Part shown: positions 49,837 to 59,207 of the stretch, piece by piece
How the letters are laid out: every line of letters starts with the position of its first letter
Position numbering within the stretch: position 1 is the stretch's first letter
DNA from: CAWJNF01 sp963844235
GTDB lineage: Bacteria > Actinomycetota > Thermoleophilia > Gaiellales > Gaiellaceae
Assembly: GCA_963844235.1 (NCBI GenBank)
Contig: CAWJNF010000001.1
Location: 186,001-250,000, forward strand
Reading direction: 5' to 3'
Length of the DNA: 64,000 nucleotides
The notes under the pieces: model-generated
What the model saw: only the letters and a program-made list of their open reading frames with translations
Told to the model about the DNA's origin: nothing
The model's database searches: none
Program-made: the position numbers and the translations under genes

Positions 49837-51381
49837 CTAGCCTCTAGCGCTCGCCGGGGCCCTCAGCCGTCGACGGCGCTTGCGGAGGCGCGAGCGTGCG
49901 GCGGCGAGGTCGCCAGGCGGGAAGAAGCCGAGCGCGTAGAGCAGCAGCGGGTAGGCGGCGGTGATGGCCAGGCGCACCGGGATCGAGACGGGAACCGAGA
50001 GCCACGCGTCGACCCCGAGTGAGAGCAGGGCTCCCGCGACCGTGAGGCCGACGGCGAGACCCATCCGGCGCCAATCCCAGGGCACCGGGTAGATGCGGTT
50101 CGACACCGCGAGGACGAGCAGCGAGAGGCACGTGAATGCCGCTGCCGTCGCCCAGGCTGCGCCGACGAACGAGAACGGGGGAATGAGGAGGAAGTACAAG
50201 CCGACGCCGAGCCCCGCAGCGCAGACCGCGAGCGGCGGGATGAGCCGCATGCGCTTCCTGACGTTGAAGCCCACGTGGAAAATCGTGTAGGCGCCCGTCG
50301 CGACCGCGGCCAGCGCGAGCGGCGCGATCGCGGGCACGGCACCCCAGTAGCGCTCGGGCATGAGCAGGTGGAACACGGGCAGCATCCACGCCGAGACGAG
50401 GACGGCCAGAAAACCGGTCGCGAGGAAGTAGTAGAGCGTGCCGCGCGCGACCATCTGCGGATGGCGCCCGCTGCGCAGCCAGGGGTAGTGCCACGGGCCC
50501 CAGCCCATCCGGAACGCGAGCACGGCAACGAGAACCACCTGGCTGTAGCGGAACGCGACGCCGTAGAGACCGGCATCCGCGAGGCCGTGGTAGTGCTTGA
50601 CGAAGAAGCGGTCGAGGAGGCCGAGGGCATAGAAGGCGAGGCCGCCGATGATCCCGGGCCACGCGAAGGAGACCATCTGTCGGCCGACCCGCCAGTCGAT
50701 GCGCCGCGTCAGATCGGGCACGTACTCCCGCAGCGTGACCACGAACGCCACTCCGACCGAGGCGAGCGACGCGATCAGGATCCCCTTGACGTTCAGGTGC
50801 CAGACGGCGACGAGGAGGACGGTCAAGACGATCTGGGTCAGCCCGCGCGTCAGCGAATAGGCGACGAACCGGCGCCGCCGGCGCCGTAGTCTCGTTAGGG
50901 TCATCGGCAGGTCGACGATGTTCGTCAGGTACACGTCGACGAGCGCGATGACGAAGAAGCCTGCGTACTCCGCAGTCCCGAAGATCCCGTCGGACAGCTG
51001 CGCCGATAGCAGCACCAGGGGGAAGACGACGAACGCCGGATAGACCGACTCGATGACGAGGTACAGGCTGATGATCTGGCGCCGCCAGAGGCGCGCGTCG
51101 CGGTCGAAGTAGAAGCGGGCGAAGACGCCGTCCATGCCGGCCGTGATGAGCACGTCGACGATCGCCACGGTCGCAAGGACGAGCTCGAGACGCCCGAACT
51201 CGGCCGGCGCGACGAAGTGGGCGTAGAGCGGGACGAGCAGGAACGACAGCGACTTGAGCAGCGCGCGGGTGCCGCCGTAGACGACCGCGTCGCTCGCGAG
51301 CCCCGCGACGCCAAGGCGTCGGGACGCATAGTCGTCGCGGCCCTCCTCGACCTCGGGCGCGTCGACGCGAACGTCCGTCAT
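49837..51381 (-). CDS. polysaccharide flippase, Wzx/MurJ-like (MOP superfamily)
   Basis: A 514-residue protein with about 14 membrane helices. VYGGTRALLKSLSFLLVPLYAHFVAPAEFGRLE is the typical first span, and WPGIIGGLAFYALGLLDRFFVKHY the start of the second half. It would flip lipid-linked oligosaccharide units to the outer face. ATG 51381 follows TACAGT (51389-51394) by seven bases; GTG 51390 overlaps the hexamer and is less likely. Confidence 0.8.
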   Translation of the reverse strand: MTDVRVDAPEVEEGRDDYASRRLGVAGLASDAVVYGGTRALLKSLSFLLVPLYAHFVAPAEFGRLELVLATVAIVDVLITAGMDGVFARFYFDRDARLWRRQIISLYLVIESVYPAFVVFPLVLLSAQLSDGIFGTAEYAGFFVIALVDVYLTNIVDLPMTLTRLRRRRRRFVAYSLTRGLTQIVLTVLLVAVWHLNVKGILIASLASVGVAFVVTLREYVPDLTRRIDWRVGRQMVSFAWPGIIGGLAFYALGLLDRFFVKHYHGLADAGLYGVAFRYSQVVLVAVLAFRMGWGPWHYPWLRSGRHPQMVARGTLYYFLATGFLAVLVSAWMLPVFHLLMPERYWGAVPAIAPLALAAVATGAYTIFHVGFNVRKRMRLIPPLAVCAAGLGVGLYFLLIPPFSFVGAAWATAAAFTCLSLLVLAVSNRIYPVPWDWRRMGLAVGLTVAGALLSLGVDAWLSVPVSIPVRLAITAAYPLLLYALGFFPPGDLAAARSRLRKRRRRLRAPASARG

Positions 51382-51468
51382 GGGCTCCACTGTACGGTGC
51401 CCGCCCGCGTGGCCCTTCGCCGCCTAGCGGGGCTTGCGAGGCGTGGGGCGCGAAGAGGAGCGGCGCGC

Positions 51469-53097
51469 CTACTCGTAGCCGAGGTCGCGGAGGTGCTCGA
51501 CCAGCTTCCGCTCCTCGTCTTCGCTGTAGACGCTCGTAGGGCTTCTCTCGGGCATCCCCGTCGGGGCCGGCGTGGTCGAGACCCCGGGGGACGAGTCTGA
51601 GAGGATCTCCTCGATCGGCTCGCCGTCGAGCCCCGGCGCGGCCAGGCCGAGAAGGCGTAGGAGGGTGGCGGGAAGCTGCACGATCTCGCTCCCCGGCGGC
51701 ACGGGCCCGGATCGGATGCCGGGTCCGGCCGCGGCGAGGATCCCGGTCAGGCCGTGGTGGCCCGAATAGCCGTAGAACACGGACGGGTCGAGCGTATCGT
51801 GGACCTCGAGCGGCCCTGGCCACGCGCGTCGGGTCGAGTCGACGTGAATGCGCTCGTCGCGGGGAAGGAGGACGAGCTCCGGCGCCTTGGCCAGGAACGG
51901 GCCACGGTAGAGCTCCTCCTTACGCAGCACGTCGAATGCCGGGTCGCCCGTCTCCGGATGCGGGATGGCCGCGAGCTCCTCGGCGAGTCGGTCCGCGTAG
52001 CGCGTGTCCTCGCGCGCCCCGCTCGCCTCGCCGAGGTAGATCTGGCCGCCCGTCGCGAAGCAGTATGCGCGTGTGCGGCCGAAGTCGATGTCGGCGAAGG
52101 CGCGGTCGGCGACGGGCGGAGGCAGCCCGGGCACCACGTCGGCTGCACGTCCGTACCAGCGGGTCCGGCGCGCGAGCCGCTGATCGACCTTCGCGAGACC
52201 GTTCAGGCCCGTGCCCTTGAAACGCTGCAGAGAGCGGCGGCGGTAACGGAGATGACCGGCCTCCTCGAGCCAGCGGTTCGCGTGGAACGTCCAGTAGATC
52301 GGCTTCATGCCGTGGTCGGAGAGGACGATGACGGTGGGCTCCTCGTCGTAGCGCCACGCCGCCTCCTCGATCAGCAGGCCGCAGGCGGCGTCGACCGCCT
52401 CGTAGACGCGAAGCAGCTCGTCTCCGGCTCGCCCGGGGTCGTAGGCGGGATGCTCCGGGTCGAGCCGTGAGTAGCCGAGGTGGCCGGCATGGTCGGAGCT
52501 CATGAAGTCGACGCACAGGAGTTGGAGATCCGGTTCGAGCTCCATGGCGATCCGGCAGACGTCCGCGGTCTCCTCGACGTGCTCGACGAGCCGGCCGGCG
52601 TAGCGCTCGAAGTCCTCCCACCAGCGCTCGGCCATCGGGTGGTGCGCCGTGACGAGCGCGGGGTGGGTCGCGAGGATGCGGTCACGGGCGGCGTCGGGGA
52701 GGATCTGCGGCTGCTCGGGCCCGCCGTAGCCCGTGACGACGATGCCGGCGAGGGGCTCCGCGGGGTAGGTGAAGGGGATCCCGACGAAGGCGGAACGGAT
52801 CCCCGCCGCTGCCAGCGTGCGCCAGAACGGCGTTCCAGCCCGGCTGGCGGCGCTCTCGACGCGCTGCGTGCCTCGGTTCGGGTTCGTCGAGAAGTTGAAG
52901 ATCCCGTGCCCGGCCGGGTTGAGACCGGTCAGGAAGGACGACCATGCGGTCGGGGTGACGGCCGGAACCGTGGAGCGAAGCGGGCCGAAGGCGCCGTCGC
53001 GCGCCAGGCGCGCCAATGTCGGCAGCCGGTCGCCCTCGAGCAGCCGGCGGACGAGGTCGTAGTCCGCCCCGTCGAGCCCGAGGCAGAGCACCCTCAC
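51469..53097 (-). CDS. type I phosphodiesterase / nucleotide pyrophosphatase family protein
   Basis: A 542-residue alkaline-phosphatase-superfamily protein. GLDGADYDLV near the start gives a metal-ligand aspartate, PTAWSSFLTGLNPAGHGIFNF the nucleophile (Thr/Ser) segment, and DFMSSDHAGH plus VIVLSDHGMK the remaining metal ligands. No signal peptide is seen. Relatives transfer phospho-groups or hydrolyse phosphodiesters on lipids and glycans; the surrounding glycan genes suggest modification of a surface polymer. Confidence 0.75.
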   Translation of the reverse strand: MRVLCLGLDGADYDLVRRLLEGDRLPTLARLARDGAFGPLRSTVPAVTPTAWSSFLTGLNPAGHGIFNFSTNPNRGTQRVESAASRAGTPFWRTLAAAGIRSAFVGIPFTYPAEPLAGIVVTGYGGPEQPQILPDAARDRILATHPALVTAHHPMAERWWEDFERYAGRLVEHVEETADVCRIAMELEPDLQLLCVDFMSSDHAGHLGYSRLDPEHPAYDPGRAGDELLRVYEAVDAACGLLIEEAAWRYDEEPTVIVLSDHGMKPIYWTFHANRWLEEAGHLRYRRRSLQRFKGTGLNGLAKVDQRLARRTRWYGRAADVVPGLPPPVADRAFADIDFGRTRAYCFATGGQIYLGEASGAREDTRYADRLAEELAAIPHPETGDPAFDVLRKEELYRGPFLAKAPELVLLPRDERIHVDSTRRAWPGPLEVHDTLDPSVFYGYSGHHGLTGILAAAGPGIRSGPVPPGSEIVQLPATLLRLLGLAAPGLDGEPIEEILSDSSPGVSTTPAPTGMPERSPTSVYSEDEERKLVEHLRDLGYE

Positions 53098-53227
53098 GAC
53101 CGCGCGTCCTTCGTCACGCGCACGTCTCGCTTCCGGCGCACGGCGTCACACACCGGCGCGTCTTTCCACGTTACGCTCATAGCGGGTGGAGGACCGGGGT
53201 GGCCCCACGAGAACGAGGCCGGAACGG

Positions 53228-54343
53228 TCATCGCCCGAGCATCTGGAGGTAGAGGGACTCGAGCTCGACGCCGGGGTCGCCGAGTCGCTCGCGGACGAAG
53301 CGCTCGTTGCGCTCGCCGTGGCGACGGCGGAGCTTCGGATCGCACAGGAGCTCGACCAGGGCGGCGGCAACGGCGTCCTCGTCGCGGCACTCGACGAGGG
53401 CGCCTCCCTCGCCGGGCCCGATCCACTCGTCGATCGACCACGTTCGCCCGGCGACCACCGGGACGGCCGAGGCCATAACCTCGAGCAGGGAGGCGGGAGT
53501 CGAGTCGGAGCCTGCGATCGTGATCGCGACATCGGCCGCCGCAGCAGTGCCCGGGAGCTCGGCCCAGCCGACCCGCTCGAAGCGAACCCGGTCACGGACA
53601 CCGAGCTCGTCGACCAGACGCTCGAGCTCGCCTCGAGTCGGCCCGCCCCGGGCTGCGAGCAGCAAGCGCGCACGCGGCTCCTCTGCGACCGCCCGGGCGA
53701 ACGCACGCACGACGACGTCGAGGTTCGTGTACGGACGGTAGTTACGCAGGGAGAGCACGACGAGCGCGTCGTCGGGCCAGCCGAACCGGGATCGCAGGTC
53801 GCGGTCGGCACGATCGGGCGAGAAGCGGTCGAGCTCGGAGTACCAGATGATCTCGCGCATGCGCTCGGGGTCGGCGCCGAGCTCGATCGACGCGCGGCGG
53901 TTTGCCTCGGAGTTCACGACGAGGAAGTCCGCCGCTGAGATCGCCGCGATCGCCCGCTCCCGTCCTCTGCCGGGCTCGGCCGCGTCGACGAAGATGTCCC
54001 GGCTCCACGGGCTCATCACGAGCGGGTGCCGTTCGGCAAGCGCCGCCCAGTAGCCGTACGGCAGGAGGTAATGGGCGTGCACGAGGTCGATCGCGAGGCG
54101 TCGGCAGAGGCCTGCGATGGCCGTTCCGAAACGGCCTCTCCGCAGTAGCGGGACGCGCATCAGTGGGTCAAGCGTCCGGACGTCGTGCACCGCAGCCCCC
54201 TCTATTGGCGCGTCCGGGGCAGGGAGGCGGTCGCTGACGAGATGCACCTCGTGGCCTCGCTCGACGAGCCGCCTCGCCCACCGCGCGTTGTTGATCGACC
54301 GCGCGTCGGCGACACCGAGCACGCGCAGAGGTTGGGCGGGCAC
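53228..54343 (-). CDS. glycosyltransferase, GT4-like (GT-B fold)
   Basis: A 371-residue transferase. DLVHAHYLLPYGYWAAL, an RFGWPDDALVVLSLRNYRPY segment, the donor-binding GTAAAADVAITIAGSDSTPASLLEVMASAVPVVA (EX7E-like region) and the C-terminal acidic AAALVELLCDPKLRRRHGE fit GT family 4. GTG 54343 lies eight bases after TAGAAT (54352-54357). The longer frame to 54670 is not credible. Confidence 0.8.
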   Translation of the reverse strand: MPAQPLRVLGVADARSINNARWARRLVERGHEVHLVSDRLPAPDAPIEGAAVHDVRTLDPLMRVPLLRRGRFGTAIAGLCRRLAIDLVHAHYLLPYGYWAALAERHPLVMSPWSRDIFVDAAEPGRGRERAIAAISAADFLVVNSEANRRASIELGADPERMREIIWYSELDRFSPDRADRDLRSRFGWPDDALVVLSLRNYRPYTNLDVVVRAFARAVAEEPRARLLLAARGGPTRGELERLVDELGVRDRVRFERVGWAELPGTAAAADVAITIAGSDSTPASLLEVMASAVPVVAGRTWSIDEWIGPGEGGALVECRDEDAVAAALVELLCDPKLRRRHGERNERFVRERLGDPGVELESLYLQMLGR

Positions 54344-54393
54344 GAAGGGCAATTCTACGGTGGCCGGTTCGCCACCCGTAGCATCCGGCTCCG

Positions 54394-55185
54394 ATGGGAT
54401 TCGATCCGGCGCGTCACCGGCTCCTGTTCGTCGGTGGCCTTCACCGAAGCGGGACAACGCTCCTCGCCGACCTGATCGCCGCGCATCCGTCGACGTCCGG
54501 CTTCGCGAACACGGGCGTGCCGGCCGACGAGGGCCAGCACCTGCAGGACGTCTATCCGGCCGCGCGTGCGTACGGGGGCCCCGGCCGGTTCGGGCTGGCT
54601 CCCGACGCGCACATGACGGAGACGCACGAGCTCGTCTCGCCGGACAGCAGGACGCGTCTCCTCGCAGCATGGGCGCCTCACTGGGATCTCGCGAAGACGG
54701 TTCTCGTCGAGAAGTCGCCGCCGAACCTGATCAGGACGCGCTTCCTGCAGGCCCTCTTCCCGGGCGCGACGTTCGCCATCGTCGTTCGTCACCCGATCCC
54801 GGTCACCCTGGCAACAGCTCGCTGGCGCGGGACCCGGCGGCTCGCTCCGCTCGTCGAGCACTGGCTGCGCTGCCACGAGCTCTTCGCGGACGACGAGCCC
54901 AGTCTCGAGCGCGTACAGATCGTTCGCTACGAGGAGCTCGTCGACGACGCCGAGACATGCGTCCAGCGCATCTGGGCGCTCGTCGGGCTCGAGCCGGCCC
55001 CTGTCGAGACACTGGTGGAGCCGGGCAGCAACGAGTCTTACTTCGAGCAATGGCGCGCGATGAAGGGGCGGCCGGCCGTGCGGGCGTACCTGGCGACGAC
55101 CGAGGCGCGCTACGAGCGCCGCGTCGAGCGGTTCGGCTATAGCCTCCGCGACCCGGGGAGGCCGCCGAATCCCTGGTGCCCATGA
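54394..55185 (+). CDS. sulfotransferase family protein
   Basis: A 263-residue PAPS-dependent enzyme. The 5'-phosphate loop FVGGLHRSGTTLLADLI and the 3'-phosphate segment FAIVVRHPIPVTLA are clear, and VLVEKSPPNLIRTRF is also conserved. A TAGCAT hexamer (54379) precedes ATG 54394 by nine bases. It lies in the glycan locus and may sulfate its product, using PAPS from sat-cysC. Confidence 0.75.
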   Translation: MGFDPARHRLLFVGGLHRSGTTLLADLIAAHPSTSGFANTGVPADEGQHLQDVYPAARAYGGPGRFGLAPDAHMTETHELVSPDSRTRLLAAWAPHWDLAKTVLVEKSPPNLIRTRFLQALFPGATFAIVVRHPIPVTLATARWRGTRRLAPLVEHWLRCHELFADDEPSLERVQIVRYEELVDDAETCVQRIWALVGLEPAPVETLVEPGSNESYFEQWRAMKGRPAVRAYLATTEARYERRVERFGYSLRDPGRPPNPWCP

Positions 55186-55254
55186 GGAGTTTGCCGGCTC
55201 GGGAGCCGGGGAACGGCTGGTAGCATCGGTATCCGTTCCGGCGTTGCGATCCTC

Positions 55255-56226
55255 ATGACCCAGACCGACCTCGCGTCGCCTCCGTTCGCCGTCTCGGGCG
55301 AGAGTGGCGCCCCGGAGGTCTCTCTCATCATCCCGGTCTTCAACGAAGAGGGGACGATCGAGGAGGTCGTGCGCGCCGCGGTCGCCGTGCTGGACGGGAT
55401 GAGCCGGCCCTACGAGGTCATCGTCGTGGACGACGGGTCCTCGGACGGCACCTGGCCGATCCTCGAGCGGCTGCACGCGACCGAGCCGCACCTGCGCGCC
55501 GTGCGCTTCAAGCGCAACTTCGGGCAGCACCCGGCGATGCACGCAGGTCTCGTCCGGGCTCACGGCGACATCGTCGTGACCATGGACGGCGATCTGCAGA
55601 ACTCGCCCGCCGATCTTCCTCGTCTCATCGCGGCGGTCGAGGCCGGCTCCGACGTCGCAAGCGGTCGGCGCCGAGGCCGCGAGGACTCCTGGGGCAGGAC
55701 GCTGCCCTCGGCGCTCATCAACGGCATGCTCCGTCGCTTCACCAGAGTCGACATCAGCGACTTCGGTTGCGCCTTCAACGCGTACCGACGGGAGGCGATC
55801 ACACCCGTCCTGGGAGCCATCGGCAAGCAGAAGTTCACGAAAGCGCTCGTCCTCTCGGCGGGCGCAAGCGTCGTCGAGGTCGATCTCGACCATCGCGCCC
55901 GGCACGACGGCTCCCGCTACTCTCCGCTGCGGCTGGCGCGTCTCGCCCTCCATGTTCTAGCCGGCTTCTGGCCCCAGCCGATTCAGTGGGCGGGGATCGT
56001 CCTCGGCGCCTTCTGCTCGCTGCTCGCCTTCGCGGCGTTCGTTTGGGCGCTCGCGTACTGGGTCGCGAAGAACGATTTCCCCGGCTTCCTTCTCCTCGGA
56101 GGGCTGGTGCTCGGAGTTCTCGGCCTCCAGGGCTTCATCCTCGCGCTCGTCGGCGAGTACCTCGGACGCATCCAGCGCGACGTCGAGGGCCGGCCCCTCT
56201 ACACGATCGAGCGCGAACTGCAATGA
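55255..56226 (+). CDS. polyprenyl-phosphate glycosyltransferase, GT2 with C-terminal membrane helices
   Basis: A 323-residue GT-A enzyme of the dolichyl-phosphate-sugar synthase group. EVSLIIPVFNEEGTIEEVV, VIVVDDGSSDGTW, RNFGQHPAMHAGLVRAHGD and the DXD motif in MDGDLQN are conserved; two membrane helices follow from about residue 235. It loads a sugar onto undecaprenyl phosphate. It overlaps the next gene by four bases (ATGA). Confidence 0.85.
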   Translation: MTQTDLASPPFAVSGESGAPEVSLIIPVFNEEGTIEEVVRAAVAVLDGMSRPYEVIVVDDGSSDGTWPILERLHATEPHLRAVRFKRNFGQHPAMHAGLVRAHGDIVVTMDGDLQNSPADLPRLIAAVEAGSDVASGRRRGREDSWGRTLPSALINGMLRRFTRVDISDFGCAFNAYRREAITPVLGAIGKQKFTKALVLSAGASVVEVDLDHRARHDGSRYSPLRLARLALHVLAGFWPQPIQWAGIVLGAFCSLLAFAAFVWALAYWVAKNDFPGFLLLGGLVLGVLGLQGFILALVGEYLGRIQRDVEGRPLYTIERELQ

Positions 56227-57227
56227 GGCGGAGGAAGCGCGTCCTCGTCACCGGCGGCTGCGGGTTCATCCCGTCGAACTTCATCCGCCACCTGCTCGAG
56301 CACACGTCGCACGACATCGTCTCCCTCGACGCGCTCACGTACGCGGGCAACATCGCCAACCTCGCCGACGTGATGGACCACGAGCGGCTGGCGTTCGTAC
56401 ACGGCGACATCCGGGATCCGGGGCTCGTGGAAGACGTCGTCGCCGAGGTGGACGTCATCGTGAGCGCGGCGGCCGAGAGCCACGTCGAGAAGTCGATCGC
56501 CGAAGGCGCCTCCGAGTTCGTGACCACGAATGTGGAAGGCACGCAGATTCTGCTCGACGCCATCCGTCAAGCGCCCGTCGAGCGCCTCATCCTCATCTCC
56601 TCGAGCGAGGTGTACGGAACGGCGATCACGGACCCGATGGACGAGGACCATCCGCTCAACCCCCGCAGCCCCTATGCGGCGACGAAGGCGGGCGCCGACA
56701 GGCTCGCGTACGCCTACCACGTCACCTACGGGCTTCCCATCGTCATCGTCCGGCCGTTCAACAACTACGGCCCGTACCAGCATCCCGAGAAGGTCATACC
56801 GCGCTTCATCACCCAGGCTCTGCTCGACGAGCCGCTCACGGTTCACGGCGACGGGCGCGCGAGCCGGGACTGGCTCTACGTCGACGACGACGCCGAGGCG
56901 ATCGAGGCCGTGATCGACGCGGACATCGACGAGGTCGCGGGGGAGGTCGTCAACGTCGCCACAGGGGTGGACGTCAGCGTGGACGAGATCGCCGACCTGG
57001 TCCTCCAGGGCCTCGGCAAGCCGGAATCACGCCGCCTCCAGGTCGCCGATCGGCCCGGCCAGGTAGACCGCCACATCGGATCGACCGAGAAGGCGTCCCG
57101 ACTCCTTGGCTGGCGTGCGCGCACATCGTTCGAGGACGGCCTGGAACGCACGATCGCCTGGTACGCGGGCAACCGCGCCTGGTGGCAGGCCGTGCTCGCC
57201 GAAGGCGCGCGCGCGTACTCCGCCTAG
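56223..57227 (+). CDS. NAD-dependent epimerase/dehydratase, dTDP-glucose 4,6-dehydratase-like
   Basis: A 334-residue extended SDR. The cofactor loop is LVTGGCGFIPSNF; a conserved HGDIRD and AAAESHVEKSI follow, with the catalytic SSSEVYGT and YAATK and the substrate motif NNYGPYQHPEKVIPRF. This is the RmlB pattern, with P in place of G at one cofactor-loop position. It probably makes a 4-keto-6-deoxy sugar or a UDP-glucuronic acid derivative. Confidence 0.8.
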   Translation: MRRRKRVLVTGGCGFIPSNFIRHLLEHTSHDIVSLDALTYAGNIANLADVMDHERLAFVHGDIRDPGLVEDVVAEVDVIVSAAAESHVEKSIAEGASEFVTTNVEGTQILLDAIRQAPVERLILISSSEVYGTAITDPMDEDHPLNPRSPYAATKAGADRLAYAYHVTYGLPIVIVRPFNNYGPYQHPEKVIPRFITQALLDEPLTVHGDGRASRDWLYVDDDAEAIEAVIDADIDEVAGEVVNVATGVDVSVDEIADLVLQGLGKPESRRLQVADRPGQVDRHIGSTEKASRLLGWRARTSFEDGLERTIAWYAGNRAWWQAVLAEGARAYSA

Positions 57228-57250
57228 ATGGTCGATTAGCGATCGATCGT

Positions 57251-57856
57251 CTAGGCCGGCTCCGTCGCATCCGACGCGAGGTCGGTGGCGCACGAGAGCA
57301 GGGTCAGGATCGGGACCACGTGTTGATGCGGAACCTGGTAGACGCCCCGGCGAGGTTGTTCCACGAGCCCCGCCGCGAGCAGCTCCCGCAGGTGGTGGTT
57401 GAGCTGGCCGGCGGTCGACCGGCCGAGCTTCCCCCGCAGGTCCCGGCGGCTCAGGGGGCCCGTGATGAGCTCGCCGACGATGTCCAGCCGAGCCGGACTG
57501 CCCAGCGCCCCCAGCGCCCTGCTGCTCCGCGTCCGGTCGACGGCGAGCACGTCCTCCCAGCGACGGGCGATCTGCCACGCGACCTCGCCGTCATCGCGGG
57601 GGCCGACGCCCGCGTACATGACGGTGCCGGCGGCCGCCGACGAGCCGCCGCCGTCCACGGCCAGCTCACGCAGGGAGGGGAGGAGATCCTCCGTGGCGAG
57701 GGGACGTGCCGGGAGCCGTGGAGACTCCTTCTCGAGTGCCGCAACCCGCTCGCGTAGCGCATCGAGCTCGGCCGCAAGCTCCACGCGCGTCGGCTTCCGC
57801 GGTCCGGGGCCGGCCTCCCGCCGCCGGCCGCCTTCAGCTGTGTCCTTGGGCGACAT
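57251..57856 (-). CDS. ArsR-type winged-helix regulator with N-terminal coiled coil
   Basis: A 201-residue protein. Residues 25-45 form a short coiled coil (ELAAELDALRERVAALEKE). The wHTH lies at about residues 110-170 (RALGALGSPARLDIVGELITGPLSRRDLRGKLG, AGQLNHHLRELLAAGLVEQPRRGVYQV). ATG 57856 is chosen as the first start before the coiled coil. It probably represses nearby genes such as the ATP-grasp gene on the other strand. Confidence 0.65.
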   Translation of the reverse strand: MSPKDTAEGGRRREAGPGPRKPTRVELAAELDALRERVAALEKESPRLPARPLATEDLLPSLRELAVDGGGSSAAAGTVMYAGVGPRDDGEVAWQIARRWEDVLAVDRTRSSRALGALGSPARLDIVGELITGPLSRRDLRGKLGRSTAGQLNHHLRELLAAGLVEQPRRGVYQVPHQHVVPILTLLSCATDLASDATEPA

Positions 57857-57991
57857 CCCGTCAGGCGCCAGGCTAGCGGGCGGCCCGGTCGCGAGCGTAG
57901 GGGCCGCCGCCCGGATGTGCCGGATCGTTGCAGCCGTTGGCCCGGTGGTAGCCGGGGCTACACTCGCTGCACCCGCCACGTTCGCTTCACC

Positions 57992-59191
57992 ATGCCTTCC
58001 CGTCTTCTTGTCCTCGGCGCCGGGCCCGCCCAGCTCGGGTTGCTCGCCGCCGCCCGCGAGCGCGGGCTCTTCGTGATCGCGTGCGATCGCGACCCCGCGG
58101 CGCCCGGCTTCGCCTACGCCGATCGCCGCGCCATCGTCTCTGCCGAGGACGAGGAAGCTCTCGACCGCCTCGCCCGCGCCGAGCTTCCGAATGGGATCGT
58201 GGCACCGGGAATCGACTGGCCGGTGGCGATCGCGGCCAGGCTCGCAGCTCGGCTCGGGCTCCCCCACCCGATCTCGCCCGAGACCGCCGCCCTCGCCGTG
58301 TCCAAGGTCAGGCAGCGGGAGCGGTTCGCCGAGGCGGGCGTCGCCCAGCCGCGTTCGGCGGTCGCCGTGGATGTCTCGACCGCCCGGGCGGCGACGTCCG
58401 AGGTCGGATACCCATGCGTGCTGAAGGCGCCAGATCGGCAGGGCCAGCGCGGGCTCTCGCTCGTGCGCACTCCCGAAGAGCTGGAAGCAGCGGTCGGAGC
58501 GGCGATCGAGAGCTCTCGCTCCGGCACGTGCCTCGTCGAAGAGCTCATCGAGGGGCCGGAGGTGACCGTCAACGGGTTCTCGACGGACGGCGTGTTTCAT
58601 CCGCTGACGGTCACCGATCGCCTCACGGCCGAGCCGCCCGCGTTCGGTGTGGCGCTCGCGCACGCCTGGCCGGCAGCCCGCGGGGCAGCTGAGGCGGCCG
58701 AGGCCGCCGGTCGCGCCGCCCGCGCGCTCGGCATCGAGAACGGCCCCACATACACCCAGGTCGTGCTTGGCCCGGACGGCGCCCGCGTCGTCGAGCTGGC
58801 CGCCCGACTCGGTGGCGGACACGACGCCGAGCTGTGCCGGGTTGCCCTCGGCGTCGACCTGAACGCCCTCGCTCTGGCGGCAGCGCTCGGCGAGGCGCCC
58901 GCTCTCACCGAGCCGCAAGGGTCTGGTGGCGCGTGCGTTCGCTTCCTGGTCGCTCCTCCCGGCGAGCTGTCAGACGTCCGCGGGCTCGAGGACGCGCGGG
59001 CACAGGACGGCGTCGCCGACGTCCGGGCCTACCGCCGGCCCGGGTGGACGTTCGGGCCACTCCGCCGGGGCGCCGACCGCGCCGGCTTCGTCCTCGCGAC
59101 CGGCGACTCTCGCGAGGACGCCCTCGCCCGGGCCGACCGCGCTGCCCAGCTCGTACAGTTCGTAACGGCCGGTGCCGAGGTCGTCGCCTAG
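57992..59191 (+). CDS. ATP-grasp ligase, PurK/CPSase-like
   Basis: A 399-residue ATP-grasp protein. RLLVLGAGPAQLGLLAAARERGLFVIACDRDP is the Rossmann start, HPISPETAALAVSKVRQRERFAEAGV the lid region, and CLVEELIEGPEVTVNGFS plus VVELAARLGGGHDAEL the metal and nucleotide site. It would join a carboxylate to an amine; in glycan loci such enzymes often add amino acids to sugars. It is followed by a DegT aminotransferase. Confidence 0.7.
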   Translation: MPSRLLVLGAGPAQLGLLAAARERGLFVIACDRDPAAPGFAYADRRAIVSAEDEEALDRLARAELPNGIVAPGIDWPVAIAARLAARLGLPHPISPETAALAVSKVRQRERFAEAGVAQPRSAVAVDVSTARAATSEVGYPCVLKAPDRQGQRGLSLVRTPEELEAAVGAAIESSRSGTCLVEELIEGPEVTVNGFSTDGVFHPLTVTDRLTAEPPAFGVALAHAWPAARGAAEAAEAAGRAARALGIENGPTYTQVVLGPDGARVVELAARLGGGHDAELCRVALGVDLNALALAAALGEAPALTEPQGSGGACVRFLVAPPGELSDVRGLEDARAQDGVADVRAYRRPGWTFGPLRRGADRAGFVLATGDSREDALARADRAAQLVQFVTAGAEVVA

Positions 59192-59207
59192 CCCCGCGGC
59201 TCGCGCC

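Noticed and set aside
57899..57925. possible seventh palindromic repeat
   Set aside because: It starts with GTAGGGGCCG, but the right arm does not pair, so it is at best a degenerate copy.
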